Source of the DNA: Synechococcus sp. 1G10
GTDB lineage: Bacteria > Cyanobacteriota > Cyanobacteriia > PCC-6307 > Cyanobiaceae
Length of the DNA: 64,000 bases
Assembly (NCBI RefSeq): GCF_002252625.1
Contig: NZ_NQKW01000008.1
Coordinates: 62,001-126,000, forward strand
Direction of reading: 5' to 3'
In this document: positions 29,502 through 38,112 of the stretch, one piece after another
How positions within the stretch are numbered: position 1 is the first letter of the stretch
How the letters are laid out: each line of letters opens with the position of its first letter
The notes under the pieces: generated by a model
What the model was told of the DNA's origin: nothing
What the model saw: only the letters and a program-made list of their open reading frames with translations
The model's database searches: none
Made by a program: the position numbers and the translations under genes

Positions 29502-29703
29502 CGGTTATGAGCTCAGCCCGGCTCAGCTCCCGGCGTGATTTCAGCAAGGGGATCTCCTGATCGGGGAGCAACTCGCCGGTGGTGATCTCCAGCCGCTGGT
29601 AGGTGCGCTCCCAGCGGGTCGGGCGAAAGCGCAGCACCTGGCGCCCGTCGCTCAACCAGCCCTCCTTTGGGGTCAGGGGGACTCGAGGTGATGGTCGGCT
29701 CAT
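29419..29703 (-). CDS. DUF1651-like protein
   Basis: A 94-aa product starting MSRPSPRVPLTPKEGWLSDG. The pattern GWLSDGRQVLRFRPTRWERT followed by EIPLLKSRRELSRAELI is that of DUF1651, a family found almost only in Prochlorococcus/Synechococcus. The ATG at 29703 overlaps the stop of the SLOG gene (ATGA), fixing the start. The last 25 residues (ADQQQPPATALSLGGSPRPT) go beyond the family and may reflect a shifted stop. Function unknown. Confidence 0.65.
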   Translation of the reverse strand: MSRPSPRVPLTPKEGWLSDGRQVLRFRPTRWERTYQRLEITTGELLPDQEIPLLKSRRELSRAELITDGHFIADQQQPPATALSLGGSPRPTPL

Positions 29704-30233
29704 GCCTCGTGGGGCCGGGCCTCGATCAACCGGCAGCACTCCTGCACGTCGCTCGCGCTCTCCACCCCCTCGGCGAGGGAGCAGAAGAAGTCGTGCCACA
29801 GCGGCGGCACCGCCAGCAGGATCAGCGGTTGGCCCGCATTGAGCGCATGGGCGGCTTCTGAGGCTGTGCCGGGGCCCTCGCCCCCGCAGACCACCACCAC
29901 ATCGGCGCTGAGCACGTTGATCACGTTGCGGGCCTTGCCCATGCCGGTGAACAGGGCCAGATCCAGGTCCGCGGTGCCCTTCCGCTCCTCACCGTTCCCT
30001 ACATCGGGCAATACCCCCACCACCAGGTGCACCTCCACCCGAGCCGCGCCGCGGCTGGCCGCCGCCATCACTTCCACCGCGCGCCCGCCGGTGAGCAGCA
30101 CCCAACCCCTGGCGCTGATGCACTCACCGAGCTCCTCGGCCAGACGCATGGCAGGAGCGGCGATGCTCCGGTTCAACCAGTGCCCCCACACCAACTCAAT
30201 CTCCCGGGCATGCGGCGTTGGCGACATCGACAC
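29700..30233 (-). CDS. SLOG/LOG-type nucleotide-binding protein
   Basis: A 177-aa Rossmann-like protein with RGWVLLTGGRAVEVMAAASR near residue 45 and VVVVCGGEGPGTASEAAHAL near residue 115. This is the TIGR00725/SLOG-cluster arrangement with its GG..GVM-like and GG..GT..E loops. SLOG proteins bind or cleave nucleotides or nucleotide-derived ligands, some in conflict systems and some as cytokinin-type hydrolases. It is first in a short leftward operon with the DUF1651-like gene (4-base overlap). Confidence 0.8.
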   Translation of the reverse strand: MSMSPTPHAREIELVWGHWLNRSIAAPAMRLAEELGECISARGWVLLTGGRAVEVMAAASRGAARVEVHLVVGVLPDVGNGEERKGTADLDLALFTGMGKARNVINVLSADVVVVCGGEGPGTASEAAHALNAGQPLILLAVPPLWHDFFCSLAEGVESASDVQECCRLIEARPHEA

Positions 30234-30385
30234 CGACTGGATCCGTCAGTTGCTGCGCGGAATCAAGCAGAAGGTCGAGGCACGAGAATTCCTGTAAGAG
30301 AAGCGGTATCCCTAAACCGTGAACGACCTCTGGGATGGATGAGTTCCGCTGCGAGTGCATGAAGCCCACCGGGCCGTAGCAGCCA

Positions 30386-30676
30386 TCAGCTCGCAAGCAC
30401 AACCCCAATCTCAGGCGGGTCCTCTGGCTTGTCCTGCCCAAGCAATGCTTCAGGCATGGCCCTTGGGGCTGGGTCGTAAGCGTCCATCCTGCCAATGACG
30501 TGCTGGATCTGGATGGAGTGCTGCTGGCCCGTATCGACGTCGATCACCGACGCCCAGATCGGGTTGGTGCTCCAGTGGATCAAGTCGAGCCAAGCCACCA
30601 TCTCTGGCCACCAGCGACTGGACGCCACCGCCACGATGTCGCCGTGCTGAAGACGGCGGGGTAGGGGATCAACCAT
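30386..30676 (-). CDS. DUF3104-like small protein
   Basis: A 96-aa protein: LQHGDIVAVASSRWWPEMVA ... PIWASVIDVDTGQQHSIQIQHVIG. The GD.V.V...WW...V and DVDTG....I motifs match DUF3104, a beta-rich family typical of picocyanobacteria. The C-terminal 30 residues (PAPRAMPEALLGQDKPED) are not part of it. It lies 9 bases downstream of a small frame on the same strand. Confidence 0.6.
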   Translation of the reverse strand: MVDPLPRRLQHGDIVAVASSRWWPEMVAWLDLIHWSTNPIWASVIDVDTGQQHSIQIQHVIGRMDAYDPAPRAMPEALLGQDKPEDPPEIGVVLAS

Positions 30677-30685
30677 GGCGGCGCC

Positions 30686-30874
30686 TCAGGATGACCCGCT
30701 CACTGGCTTGCTCTTCATGCCCCAATCCCTGTGATTGCTGAAGGAAGCGGGAGTGGATGGAAATGACGGATGCGCAGATGTCGAGGACTCCTGTGACCGC
30801 GTGAGGACTCCGTAGTCGACAAGCATCCAATCCTCGGCGCGAAAGGTTGCGTATGGGGAGGAAACAGGGCTCAT
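30686..30874 (-). CDS. Small hypothetical protein (62 aa)
   Basis: MSPVSSPYATFRAEDWMLVD, then a Ser-rich region ending GMKSKPVSGSS. The start FRAEDWMLVDYGVL looks protein-like, while the Ser-rich remainder is doubtful. Possibly a two-gene unit with the DUF3104-like gene 9 bases downstream, or a degraded gene. Confidence 0.35.
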   Translation of the reverse strand: MSPVSSPYATFRAEDWMLVDYGVLTRSQESSTSAHPSFPSTPASFSNHRDWGMKSKPVSGSS

Positions 30875-31133
30875 GGCAGAGCAGCAAGTACATCAGTACT
30901 AGCCGCTGTACTTGCTGGTGTCAACAGGCATGAAGGGGGAGGCTGGGGGGGCGGGCTTTCATGGATCAGGCCAATGGATAATCTCTTGCTCAGCCAGACC
31001 ACCACATCTGGTGCTCCTGACGATTCCCAAGAGCAGAAACCACCATCCGGAGTTCTTGGCTCGTGTGGCCGAGGCGGTCATCTATTCCGTGGCTCAGCGA
31101 CGAAAAGGGAATTGACGAGGCAGCAGAGGAACG

Positions 31134-31373
31134 ATGCGTTGGCACTCCACAGCCCAGCGTCTATTGCTGGCCACCGCACTCGTGAGTGGGGTGAGCGGGG
31201 GCAAGGCCGCCGCATCCCGGGTCGCCGACTGTCCTCCCGCTGGATCAGCCCGGCTTGATGGCTTATATCGCTGGTACCTGGCCGCTGGTACTAGCTACCG
31301 TGACGACCTGGCGTCCCAGCAGCAGCACCTCTGCCCGGAGCTCAGTGTGGATAGTTCTGCATCGCTTGAATGA
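31134..31373 (+). CDS. Small secreted protein
   Basis: A 79-aa product with a signal peptide (MRWHSTAQRLLLATALVSGV then SGGKAAA) and a short mature part (LDGLYRWYLAAGTSYRDDLA). RBS-like GCAGAGGA precedes the ATG. I do not recognise it; it may be a truncated copy of a longer secreted protein because it ends in SSASLE with no closing motif. Confidence 0.5.
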   Translation: MRWHSTAQRLLLATALVSGVSGGKAAASRVADCPPAGSARLDGLYRWYLAAGTSYRDDLASQQQHLCPELSVDSSASLE

Positions 31374-31468
31374 GCAGTTCAGCGTATCCGATGTAGCTTT
31401 ATGAACAGGCGCTTCTCGGACCTAAGAGGCAAGACTACATTCATAAGAGAGAGTATGCACATTGCTGT

Positions 31469-31729
31469 ATGAAAAATGATGTAGATGCGTCAGAGGTTGA
31501 CTCAAAAAACCTGGAATTCGCGCCAACAGTTAGCTTTCGACATTCCGCTATGGGCACAAACGCTGAAGCAGAGGAGCGAGCAGAGTTCTTTCAAAAAACG
31601 AACAAAGGCACGAGAAAAACCAACGTTGTTCCTGCTGACAGAAGGCCTACAGAAGTGCTACCCCCATCTTCATCTGGTGATACTTCTGAAAAGGCGCCAA
31701 TTTCAGTACGTCTTCAGAGTGACGAGTAA
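31469..31729 (+). CDS. Hypothetical protein, doubtful
   Basis: An 86-aa hydrophilic frame (MKNDVDASEVDSKNLEFAPT) ending 12 bases before the DUF1036 gene on the same strand. It is Ser/Thr/Glu-rich and probably disordered if real. A competing frame overlaps it. No motif is visible. Confidence 0.3.
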   Translation: MKNDVDASEVDSKNLEFAPTVSFRHSAMGTNAEAEERAEFFQKTNKGTRKTNVVPADRRPTEVLPPSSSGDTSEKAPISVRLQSDE

Positions 31730-31741
31730 GAGACCACGATC

Positions 31742-32083
31742 ATGTACGTGAAATTCAACAATCAATCATCTTCCGCACTCTGGCTTGTCGTCGGCTACTA
31801 CAAGCCAGGCTGCCCTGATGGGGGAGATTGGGCAAAACGAGGTTGGTACCGTCTATCTCCAGGCCAGTCAGCCTTGGTGTTGGAGACGAACAACATATAC
31901 CATACATACTACGCTGAGGCAGATGATGGTCGCCACTGGCGCGGAGAATACTACACTAATTTGCCATTGCAAGCATTTGATTGGTGTTGGGGCACAGCTT
32001 CAACATCTGGCTTTACTGTGGGAATGAGGCTAGTAAGAATAAAGGCGACAGGAAGTGGAACGCAAACCTGGAATCTAACTTAG
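31742..32083 (+). CDS. DUF1036-like protein
   Basis: A 113-aa protein: YVKFNNQSSSALWLVVGYYK, DWAKRGWYRLSPGQSALVLE, then YYAEADDGRHWRGE. This is the DUF1036 pattern (small beta protein with N.T...V.VA.GY, RGWW.L.PG). No signal peptide is present, which is unusual for the family. It is AT-richer than the chromosome and converges on the DUF1353 gene with 22 bases between them. Function of the family is unknown; possibly an envelope or stress protein. Confidence 0.7.
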   Translation: MYVKFNNQSSSALWLVVGYYKPGCPDGGDWAKRGWYRLSPGQSALVLETNNIYHTYYAEADDGRHWRGEYYTNLPLQAFDWCWGTASTSGFTVGMRLVRIKATGSGTQTWNLT

Positions 32084-32105
32084 GGCCTTTTAGTGGGCGT
32101 GCAGT

Positions 32106-32684
32106 CTATTGTCCGCTTACGGCATTGATTGCTGAATCAACTCGCCGCTCAAGCTCGAATGGATCATCTGTAACTCCCTGCCTGAGAAGCAACTCAGACG
32201 CTACACGAAAGTCGGCCTCTATGCGTTTCTCGCTTGGAGGAATTGATGTTCGCGGCTTAGGTGTGAATGATTTTTCGATACCGAGAGACCATAGTGGCAC
32301 TACATCTCCGAGTGCACCAATCCGGACACCAAGATAAAGAGTGTTTGCCTCCTCTGGGCTGCAACCTCCAGCTCTGCAGGCATGATAAAACATACGATCA
32401 GCGGCTCTGCGTAACGCTATGTCTCCCACCGCATCATTGCAGGCCTTGTCGTGCACAATGCTTGCACGCCTGTAGTCGCCTGTATATGGCGATCCCACAA
32501 GAGACCATAAAGCCTTGGGAATTGATGCTCCATCAACTTTGTAGCCAGATGGAACCTCCCAGGCAAAACCAGCAGGGTCTGTAAATGCAAAGTCTTCAAG
32601 CAGTTGCATTTTCCTATCAGACCCAATCTCCGTCATCCACCGAGTGCTGGGCTCGCCGGAGAAGAAGCCATGCTCCTGTGGCAT
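32106..32684 (-). CDS. DUF1353 protein
   Basis: A 192-aa protein with VPSGYKVDGASIPKALWSLV, GSPYTGDYRRASIVHDKACN and RRAADRMFYHACRAGGCSPEEA. This is the DUF1353 signature (DGAS.P...W...G.P..G.Y..A...HD), found in phages, plasmids and integron cassettes. A conserved His-Asp suggests a metal site. AT-rich composition and lone position support a mobile origin. Confidence 0.85.
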   Translation of the reverse strand: MPQEHGFFSGEPSTRWMTEIGSDRKMQLLEDFAFTDPAGFAWEVPSGYKVDGASIPKALWSLVGSPYTGDYRRASIVHDKACNDAVGDIALRRAADRMFYHACRAGGCSPEEANTLYLGVRIGALGDVVPLWSLGIEKSFTPKPRTSIPPSEKRIEADFRVASELLLRQGVTDDPFELERRVDSAINAVSGQ

Positions 32685-32997
32685 CGTTCAGATCCAGAAT
32701 ATGGAAATCTAGTGCCTCCTCTCTCAGAGGTCTAGGATTTTATCTTCATGTTGCATTTGCAAGGGCCATCCTTCTGGACCTCGATATATTGCCATTTCTA
32801 AGGCAACCTTGAGAAGCCACAAGAAAATCCTCTGCACGTGCAGATGTGACTCGCGTCTGACATCCATGATCTCAAGTCGGGACGATGGTCCCGCTACCGA
32901 CGGCCTGCCATGATCCAGATTGTAAAATCCGAACAAGACCTGGATTCCGGCGAGACGTATCTATCGTAGGCGACTGCTCAAAAGCGTCAAAGGGCTT
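32685..32997. other. Gene-poor leader between DUF1353 gene and attC
   Basis: A 70-codon leftward frame (32724-32936, starting MFGFYNLDHGRPSVAGPSSR) is the only candidate. It has no family signal, and I do not call it. If the integron reading is right, this stretch is the 5' part of the second cassette. Confidence 0.35.
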
Positions 32998-33051
32998 ATC
33001 CAACACCGGATAAGATCGTGGCTACGCACGATCTATCCTTGTTCGTTAGGC
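32998..33051 (-). other. Integron attC-like recombination site
   Basis: On the minus strand GCCTAAC (33051-33045, R'' core RYYYAAC) begins and GTTGGAT (33004-32998, R' core GTTRRRY) ends a 54-base imperfect hairpin. The hairpin has GGATA-GATCGTG pairing with CACGATC-T-TATCC around CGTAGC. The bulged T and the conserved cores fit attC architecture. The first six bases of the gene cassette upstream (GTTAGGC at 33846) exactly complement this R'', as expected for one cassette's own split site. Confidence 0.65.
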
Positions 33052-33125
33052 CGGGCCACGGCTCCTGAGACATGGTGCCGAGTATCAGCTTTGACCAACG
33101 CCTAGACCAGGCAAAGCTGAATAGC

Positions 33126-33809
33126 TTACGCCAGCTCGGCCAGACCACCCTCACCCATCCCGCCTGACGCCTCCGGCTGCCTCACCAGGTCGACGAATCT
33201 CTGATCGAGGCTGTATGGGACGCTTTCAGCCGTTTGGCGTACCTCGTTCAGGAGGCTCGCAAGCTTCATGCCTTCGTAGTGAGCAACGATAGCAAGCATT
33301 ACCTCGCTAGGCGACTGGAGCTTCCCAGGCCGACTGGGCAAGGACGCTAGGGGTGAAACGACCACATGGCTCTCGCCGTGCTTCGTCCAATGGCCACCGC
33401 TTGGAAGAAGCTCTGCACTGAAATTCGCTCCTGTGGTGTTTTCTCCACACGGTGCCACAAAGCAGACTGTGATCTCATTTTGAGTGTCAGGCGGTGTCGT
33501 TTTCGGAGTTGGTAGTATGATCCATTTGTCAGAATCGGCACCTTGGCCTGGTACGCGCTCATATTTATTGCACTCAGTACATCCTTTCAGTTCATCTGGA
33601 TTCTTAACGTCAATTGTCTTTGGTACATCGATTGCCCAAAGACCAGACCAAGGATCACGAGGCTCTTTTGTGATCTTATAGCACCAGCAGCAGAGGGTAG
33701 TAAGATTATCAACGCGCCTTGGATCAAGGGTATTGCTATTACTCCCGTCAGTGTTCTTCTTCATTGTATTCTTATCGATTTTTTCGACAAATTCAACTTT
33801 GTATGCCAC
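33126..33809 (-). CDS. Hypothetical cassette protein with Cys pairs
   Basis: A 227-aa protein, GTG start at 33809 with GGAGAGG upstream. The N-terminus has two Cys pairs (LTTLCCWCYKITKEPR and LKGCTECNKYERV) that could bind zinc, followed by a beta-rich centre (DKWIILPTPKTTPPDTQNE) and a helical C-terminus. No family recognised. It fills the interval between a cassette start core (33846) and an attC-like site (32998-33051), so I infer it is an integron gene cassette. AT-rich relative to surroundings. Confidence 0.65.
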   Translation of the reverse strand: MAYKVEFVEKIDKNTMKKNTDGSNSNTLDPRRVDNLTTLCCWCYKITKEPRDPWSGLWAIDVPKTIDVKNPDELKGCTECNKYERVPGQGADSDKWIILPTPKTTPPDTQNEITVCFVAPCGENTTGANFSAELLPSGGHWTKHGESHVVVSPLASLPSRPGKLQSPSEVMLAIVAHYEGMKLASLLNEVRQTAESVPYSLDQRFVDLVRQPEASGGMGEGGLAELA

Positions 33810-33894
33810 CGGTGTTCTCCTCTCCGGTAAGTGTTGAAGGCCTAACTTGTTACTGGATGGCTTCAGTGAACCACCGCGAAATGCTCACCCCTTT

Positions 33895-34005
33895 CCGAGA
33901 ACCACGGCTCAAGGGCATCGGGCGCCTAGCAAGAACCCCGTTTCATCAAAGGCTATCACATTTATCTCCAAAAGCTTGGCCGTGGTTCTCGGACCCGAGA
34001 ACCAC
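33895..34005. repeat. Inverted-repeat cluster CCGAGAACCAC
   Basis: CCGAGAACCACGGC at 33895-33908 is repeated exactly in inverse at 33979-33992. The core CCGAGAACCAC returns at 33995-34005, making a near-contiguous palindrome (GTGGTTCTCGG, AC, CCGAGAACCAC) at 33982-34005. It sits just past the 3' end of the integrase remnant and could be a terminator, a protein-binding array or part of an attI-like region. Confidence 0.7.
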
Positions 34006-34017
34006 TTGTTCACAACT

Positions 34018-34221
34018 CTACACAATGTCCGCCGGGCTGCGTACCCCAAGCTGCACACGATTGAGAACATGGGTATAGATCATGGTCGTGCTCACGTCCT
34101 GGTGGCCCAGTCGTTCATTGATCGTGCGGATGTCCTGGCTGCCCTGCAGTAGATGGCTGCAATACGGGTAGCGCCACTTCAAGTCGTTGGAGGCCGGCAT
34201 TGGGGCCTCCCCGTGTGACAC
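34018..34221 (-). pseudogene. 3' end of an integron-type integrase (IntI-like)
   Basis: The last ~45 residues read [20 protein letters not shown], then [26 protein letters not shown]. The [14 protein letters not shown] and GVRSP tail is that of IntI and close relatives and includes the catalytic Tyr (IYTH). Upstream, HSFATHLL is degenerate (YPYCSHLL) and the rest is missing, so only the C-terminus remains. Its 3' end faces the cassette, the reverse of most integrons but known in some. Confidence 0.75.
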
Positions 34222-34412
34222 TCCTATGGACTGTCAAGCCCTGGGTGCCCCTCGGCTGATGGGTCAGGAGAAGCCGGATCTGACCAGCTCGGCCACGATG
34301 GCCGTGAACCAGCGCTGGCCACGCCGTGGAACACGTCACCACCTCCACTGAGCTGCTGCTCTGGGAGGCCATCGACCAAGTCCGTTAGGCAGAAGACGGT
34401 ACTGATCTCTCT

Positions 34413-34973
34413 ATGGATGAGCTGGCGGAGAGTGTGATGGCCGCTCTGGGTTCATCGCTGTCGCTGCAGCAGATCTGCAGAGCGGCGGATGGCTTGCTGC
34501 ACCTGGCCGACGATCCCAGCCAAGGGAGCGCCGCTCGGCAGGTTCCTGTGGTCGACGTGCAGGCCGTTCAGGAGAGGGCGCTGAATCTCCTGGACTGGCA
34601 GGTGCTGGAAGATGACGACGATCGCAGCGACATCCAGAAGCTGATCGACAACGCCACCGATGCCCACACCGTGCTGGTGCGCGATCCCACCAGCACCCCT
34701 GAGCTGCAGGAGATCGGGATCCTGGAGCTTCTGCAGCGCTATCCCTGTCGCGGCAGCGAGGCCCGCTGGAGCCCCGACGACGCGATCGCCTTCCTGGAAA
34801 CAAAGACCCGCTGGCTGGATGCGGCGCTGGAGAGCTGGGATGCTGGTGGCGAGGCCATGGCTGACGAAAGCGATCTGATCGAGGCCAAGGCCGTCGTTCT
34901 GGTCGTGCCAGAGCAAGCTGGTCAGCCGCTGCGGACCGAGCTACTCGACGTGCTGATCCCCGTTGACAGTTGA
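34413..34973 (+). CDS. Hypothetical protein (186 aa)
   Basis: An acidic, helical 186-aa protein (MDELAESVMAALGSSLSLQQ...). It has FLETKTRWLDAALESWDAGG in the second half and ends LRTELLDVLIPVDS. It looks like a conserved soluble protein but I cannot place it. The 3' end overlaps only non-coding frames of the IS110 remnant's flank. GC content matches the chromosome, so it probably is a resident gene between the integron remnant and IS110. Confidence 0.55.
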   Translation: MDELAESVMAALGSSLSLQQICRAADGLLHLADDPSQGSAARQVPVVDVQAVQERALNLLDWQVLEDDDDRSDIQKLIDNATDAHTVLVRDPTSTPELQEIGILELLQRYPCRGSEARWSPDDAIAFLETKTRWLDAALESWDAGGEAMADESDLIEAKAVVLVVPEQAGQPLRTELLDVLIPVDS

Positions 34974-35074
34974 TCCGCCGACCGGCTCTGGTTCCGGCGG
35001 ATCCGCCGCCTGCCATGGAGGGCAGGAAACGGCTCCGCCGGGAGCCTGGGCGACTGCAGTAAGCCCGCTGCTGA

Positions 35075-36060
35075 TCAGACCGCTGCCGTGCGAACGGCGG
35101 GACCACCACGCAGGATGCCGAACACCTCGCGGGCGACGAACCGCTTGAGGCAGCGGATGATCTCCTTCATCGAGCGGCCCTCTGCGGTGCGGCGCTCGAC
35201 GTACTCCTTGGTCTGCTGATGCCGCTGCAGCCGGCAGATGACGATGCGGTGCAGGGCGCAGTTGGCCTGACGATTGCCGCTGCGATTCAGCCGGTGCCGC
35301 ACCACTTTGCCCGAGCTGGCCGGTAGCGGATTGACACCACAGAGGGCGGCGAACGAGGCCTCGGATTTCATCCGTTCCTGGTTGTCGCCCACCGCCACGA
35401 CCAGGGTGGCGGAGATGTCGACACCCACTCAGTAGGTGTTGCGCAACTCGGGGCAGAGCTGCATGGTCAGTTGATCCAGCTGCGCCACGGTGTCCTTGAG
35501 CTCCTGATCCAGCTGCTGGATGCGGCGCGCCAGGGTGCGCAGGGTCATCTTGGCGGCCGCCAGAGGGGTGGTGATCTCGCCAGAACGCAGGCCTGCGCAG
35601 CTTTCGACCAGCTCCTTTCTCTTGAGCCGCTGCAGCCGTTCCCGCAACGCTGCCGGCGCCGTCACCACGATGGCGTGCAGCTGATTGAGAGCAGCAGTGC
35701 GGTTCGCGGTGGCCGAATCCTTGGCCACCTTGAGCATGCGAATCATCTCCACCAAAGCGTCGCCCGCCTTGGGGATGACGCTGGCCGTTCCGGCGATACA
35801 GGCCCGTGCTGCGGCCTCCGCATCGATCGTATCGTCCTTGCCAATGCGACGCCGGGTAGAGCGATCTGGCCTGTTCACCTCCACCACTGCCAACCCTGCT
35901 GTCTGCAGGGCGCGGCAGAGACCGGCGCCGTAGCAACCGGTGCCTTCTACGGCAAACCCCGGGCAGCTGCCGAATCCATAAGCCCAGCGGATCAGTTTCT
36001 GGTAGCCGCTGCGGTTGGCATCGATCTTGAGGGACTAAATCCAGAGGACGATGCTGGCAC
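35075..36060 (-). mobile_element. Dead IS110-family transposase
   Basis: Reading leftward: a broken N-terminus (ASIVLWI, TAG at 36035-36037), then LKIDANRSGYQKLIRWAYGF, EGTGCYGAGLCRALQTAGLA, GKDDTIDAEAAARA (DEDD-type site), LCPELRNTY, TGA at 35429-35431, and in the same frame VGVDISATLVVAVGDNQERM, FAALCGVNPLPASSGK and RLNRSGNRQANCALHRIV (transposase_20). Two nonsense codons and a shortened N-terminus inactivate it. It lies at the 3' end of the GpA-type terminase gene, whose C-terminus looks irregular, so it may have inserted there. Confidence 0.88.
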
Positions 36061-36096
36061 TGAGCCGCCATTCAAGCTGCCTGCCAAGGATTTGCC

Positions 36097-38112
36097 CTAC
36101 CGCCCCAGCCAGCCCCTGCCGCGCCTGCCGCTGCCCCCCTGCAGCCAGCCTGAACTCTTCGATCGCCCCCGAGTAACTGGCCGCTGCTCGGGGGCGTGAT
36201 GTAATTCCGGGCCAGCGTTGCTGGGTGCCTCAGGCTCCTGGGGATCGGGCTCCGCCACCGCGACCACGTGCTCGGTGGCTGGCACTGCCGTACCTTCCAG
36301 TGCTGTTTGCCTGGCCCTCCATTCCTCCTCCGGCCACCGATCGATTCCCAGCGCTGCCGCGGCACCCCTTGCCATGATCCGGCAGTCGAGCTGCTCGTTG
36401 CGCGGTCGGACCTTCTCCCATCGGTAGACAGGGAACCCACGGTGCAGGGATTGGCGCAGCTCCTCCGCCGTCAGCCCCTGGAAGTGCTCCTCCGGGTACT
36501 CAGGGAAGTGGCAAAATCCACGTGCGAACGGGTCGCCAGGGTTCAGCGGCGGCGGCTGCCGCAGCCAGCCGTAGAGCTCTTGCTTCCCTACGGACACACC
36601 CAGAGGCCACAGCCGGATACCACGGAGCACTTTCTTGCCCCGGATCGTTACATCCTGCGGTGTCGGTATTCCCAGGATGCTGGTCAGGTTGTCGCGGCCT
36701 TTTGTTGCCATGATTCTTGAATCGTGCTGGCTACGCACCCAGCTGTAAACCGTCTGGCTTTGGTCGCCAGAGTCAACCGCAACCTTGCTGATCTTCAGCG
36801 AAGCTCCCACAGCAGTCGGTAACGATCGCCCCAACTCCGCCGCCAGATCACGCCAAACACACGGCACTACCGGGTCAATCTGAATCACAGCAGTATCACC
36901 CGGCAACACCACATAATCCACGCTCCAGCTCTCCAGGTTCTGACCCCATGCCACAATCTCCAGCTCAATCCGATCCCGTTGGATGTCAACGCCAGCGGTG
37001 ACGACGACGCCACCGGCAGGTACTTTGCCCCGCTGATAGGTATCTCGCCTGCGGTAGAGCGCTTCCCAATCCGGCGCCTCGCCGTTTTCCTGCCACGGCA
37101 GCGCCAGCACGGTGTTGGTGAACACCCGTAACCGCTGCTCATCATCCTTCGCCTTCTCATACAGCTCCGCAGCATCCGCCCAGCTGAACCATCCCAGTGG
37201 GCTGTAAAGGCTGTTGATGTGGTAGCCGTGAATCTTGGCGCCGGGATTCAATGCTTTCCACTGGCCGCCCGCCAGCATTCGTGGCTTGTGCCGTTCCTCG
37301 ATCAGCACGCCGCATCCTTCACAGGCAAGCGTTGCACCTGCTCTCAAGTCCTTCGGGTCGTAGTGGATCCGGCTCCATTCGAGCACTTGCCGGTGCCCGC
37401 AATCAGGACAAGCCACCTGGAACACCCGCTGATCGGATTGTTCCCAGATCGACCAGATGCGTGATCTTGACGCCAGCGTTGGTGTACTGGTGAGCAGCAC
37501 TTTCTTCCGCGTGAACGTCCTGGTTCTCGCCATCGCCAGGTCCACCGGGTCGCCTTCCCCATCCACGTCGCCCGGGTAGGCATCAATCTCATCCATGAAC
37601 AGGTCGCGGATCGGCATTGATCGCAACCCCGCTGCGCTGTTTGCGCCGGTGATCATCATGATGCCGCCCGGATATTCCTTGCTCAGCACGGTGTTGCCGC
37701 TGTCCCGTTCCCGCGCCGGGCGGATCTTCGCCTTCAGTCGCGGCGCTTCTTCGATCAATGGTGTCACCCGCTGCCGGCTGAACCGCTTCGCCAGGTCAAC
37801 CGTTGGCTGCACGCACAGCATCGGCCCCGGCGAGGTGTCGATCGTTGCGCCGATCCAGTTGATCCCGCATTCCGTCTTCCCCAGCTGTGCCCCGGCCACC
37901 ACACACACCTCCTGCACCGGCTCGGAGCGGCTGAGACTCCGCATCACCTCCGCCAGATACGGTGTCCGGCTTGTGCGCCACGGCCCCGGCTCTGAACTCG
38001 CCCGAGTGCTCAGCACGCGGAACTGATCCGCCCACTTGTCCACTGGCAGCAGCGGGTCAGGCGTCAGCCCTGCGATCAGGGCACCTATTGCATCCTCAGC
38101 AGGGCATGTCAC
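36097..38112 (-). CDS. terL: Phage terminase large subunit, GpA type
   Basis: A 671-aa protein of the lambda GpA family: Walker A-like VVAGAQLGKTECG near 72-84, FMDEIDAYP as Walker B, TSTPT motif III, a CPDCGH...CEGCGV zinc region, then the nuclease part beginning VVTAGVDIQRDRIELEIVAW. It packages phage DNA with the Nu1-like small subunit. The last 40 residues (APEQRPVTRGRSKSSGWLQG) are low complexity and end at the IS110 border, so the true C-terminus may be lost. Its start overlaps the small-subunit gene by 17 bases. Confidence 0.93.
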   Translation of the reverse strand: MTCPAEDAIGALIAGLTPDPLLPVDKWADQFRVLSTRASSEPGPWRTSRTPYLAEVMRSLSRSEPVQEVCVVAGAQLGKTECGINWIGATIDTSPGPMLCVQPTVDLAKRFSRQRVTPLIEEAPRLKAKIRPARERDSGNTVLSKEYPGGIMMITGANSAAGLRSMPIRDLFMDEIDAYPGDVDGEGDPVDLAMARTRTFTRKKVLLTSTPTLASRSRIWSIWEQSDQRVFQVACPDCGHRQVLEWSRIHYDPKDLRAGATLACEGCGVLIEERHKPRMLAGGQWKALNPGAKIHGYHINSLYSPLGWFSWADAAELYEKAKDDEQRLRVFTNTVLALPWQENGEAPDWEALYRRRDTYQRGKVPAGGVVVTAGVDIQRDRIELEIVAWGQNLESWSVDYVVLPGDTAVIQIDPVVPCVWRDLAAELGRSLPTAVGASLKISKVAVDSGDQSQTVYSWVRSQHDSRIMATKGRDNLTSILGIPTPQDVTIRGKKVLRGIRLWPLGVSVGKQELYGWLRQPPPLNPGDPFARGFCHFPEYPEEHFQGLTAEELRQSLHRGFPVYRWEKVRPRNEQLDCRIMARGAAAALGIDRWPEEEWRARQTALEGTAVPATEHVVAVAEPDPQEPEAPSNAGPELHHAPEQRPVTRGRSKSSGWLQGGSGRRGRGWLGR

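Noticed and set aside
32724-32936. 70-codon leftward frame before the DUF1353 gene
   Set aside because: No family signal or RBS; mentioned only as content of the interval.
34941-36071. 376-codon frame over the IS110 element
   Set aside because: Wrong frame; the transposase motifs are in a different frame with two nonsense codons.
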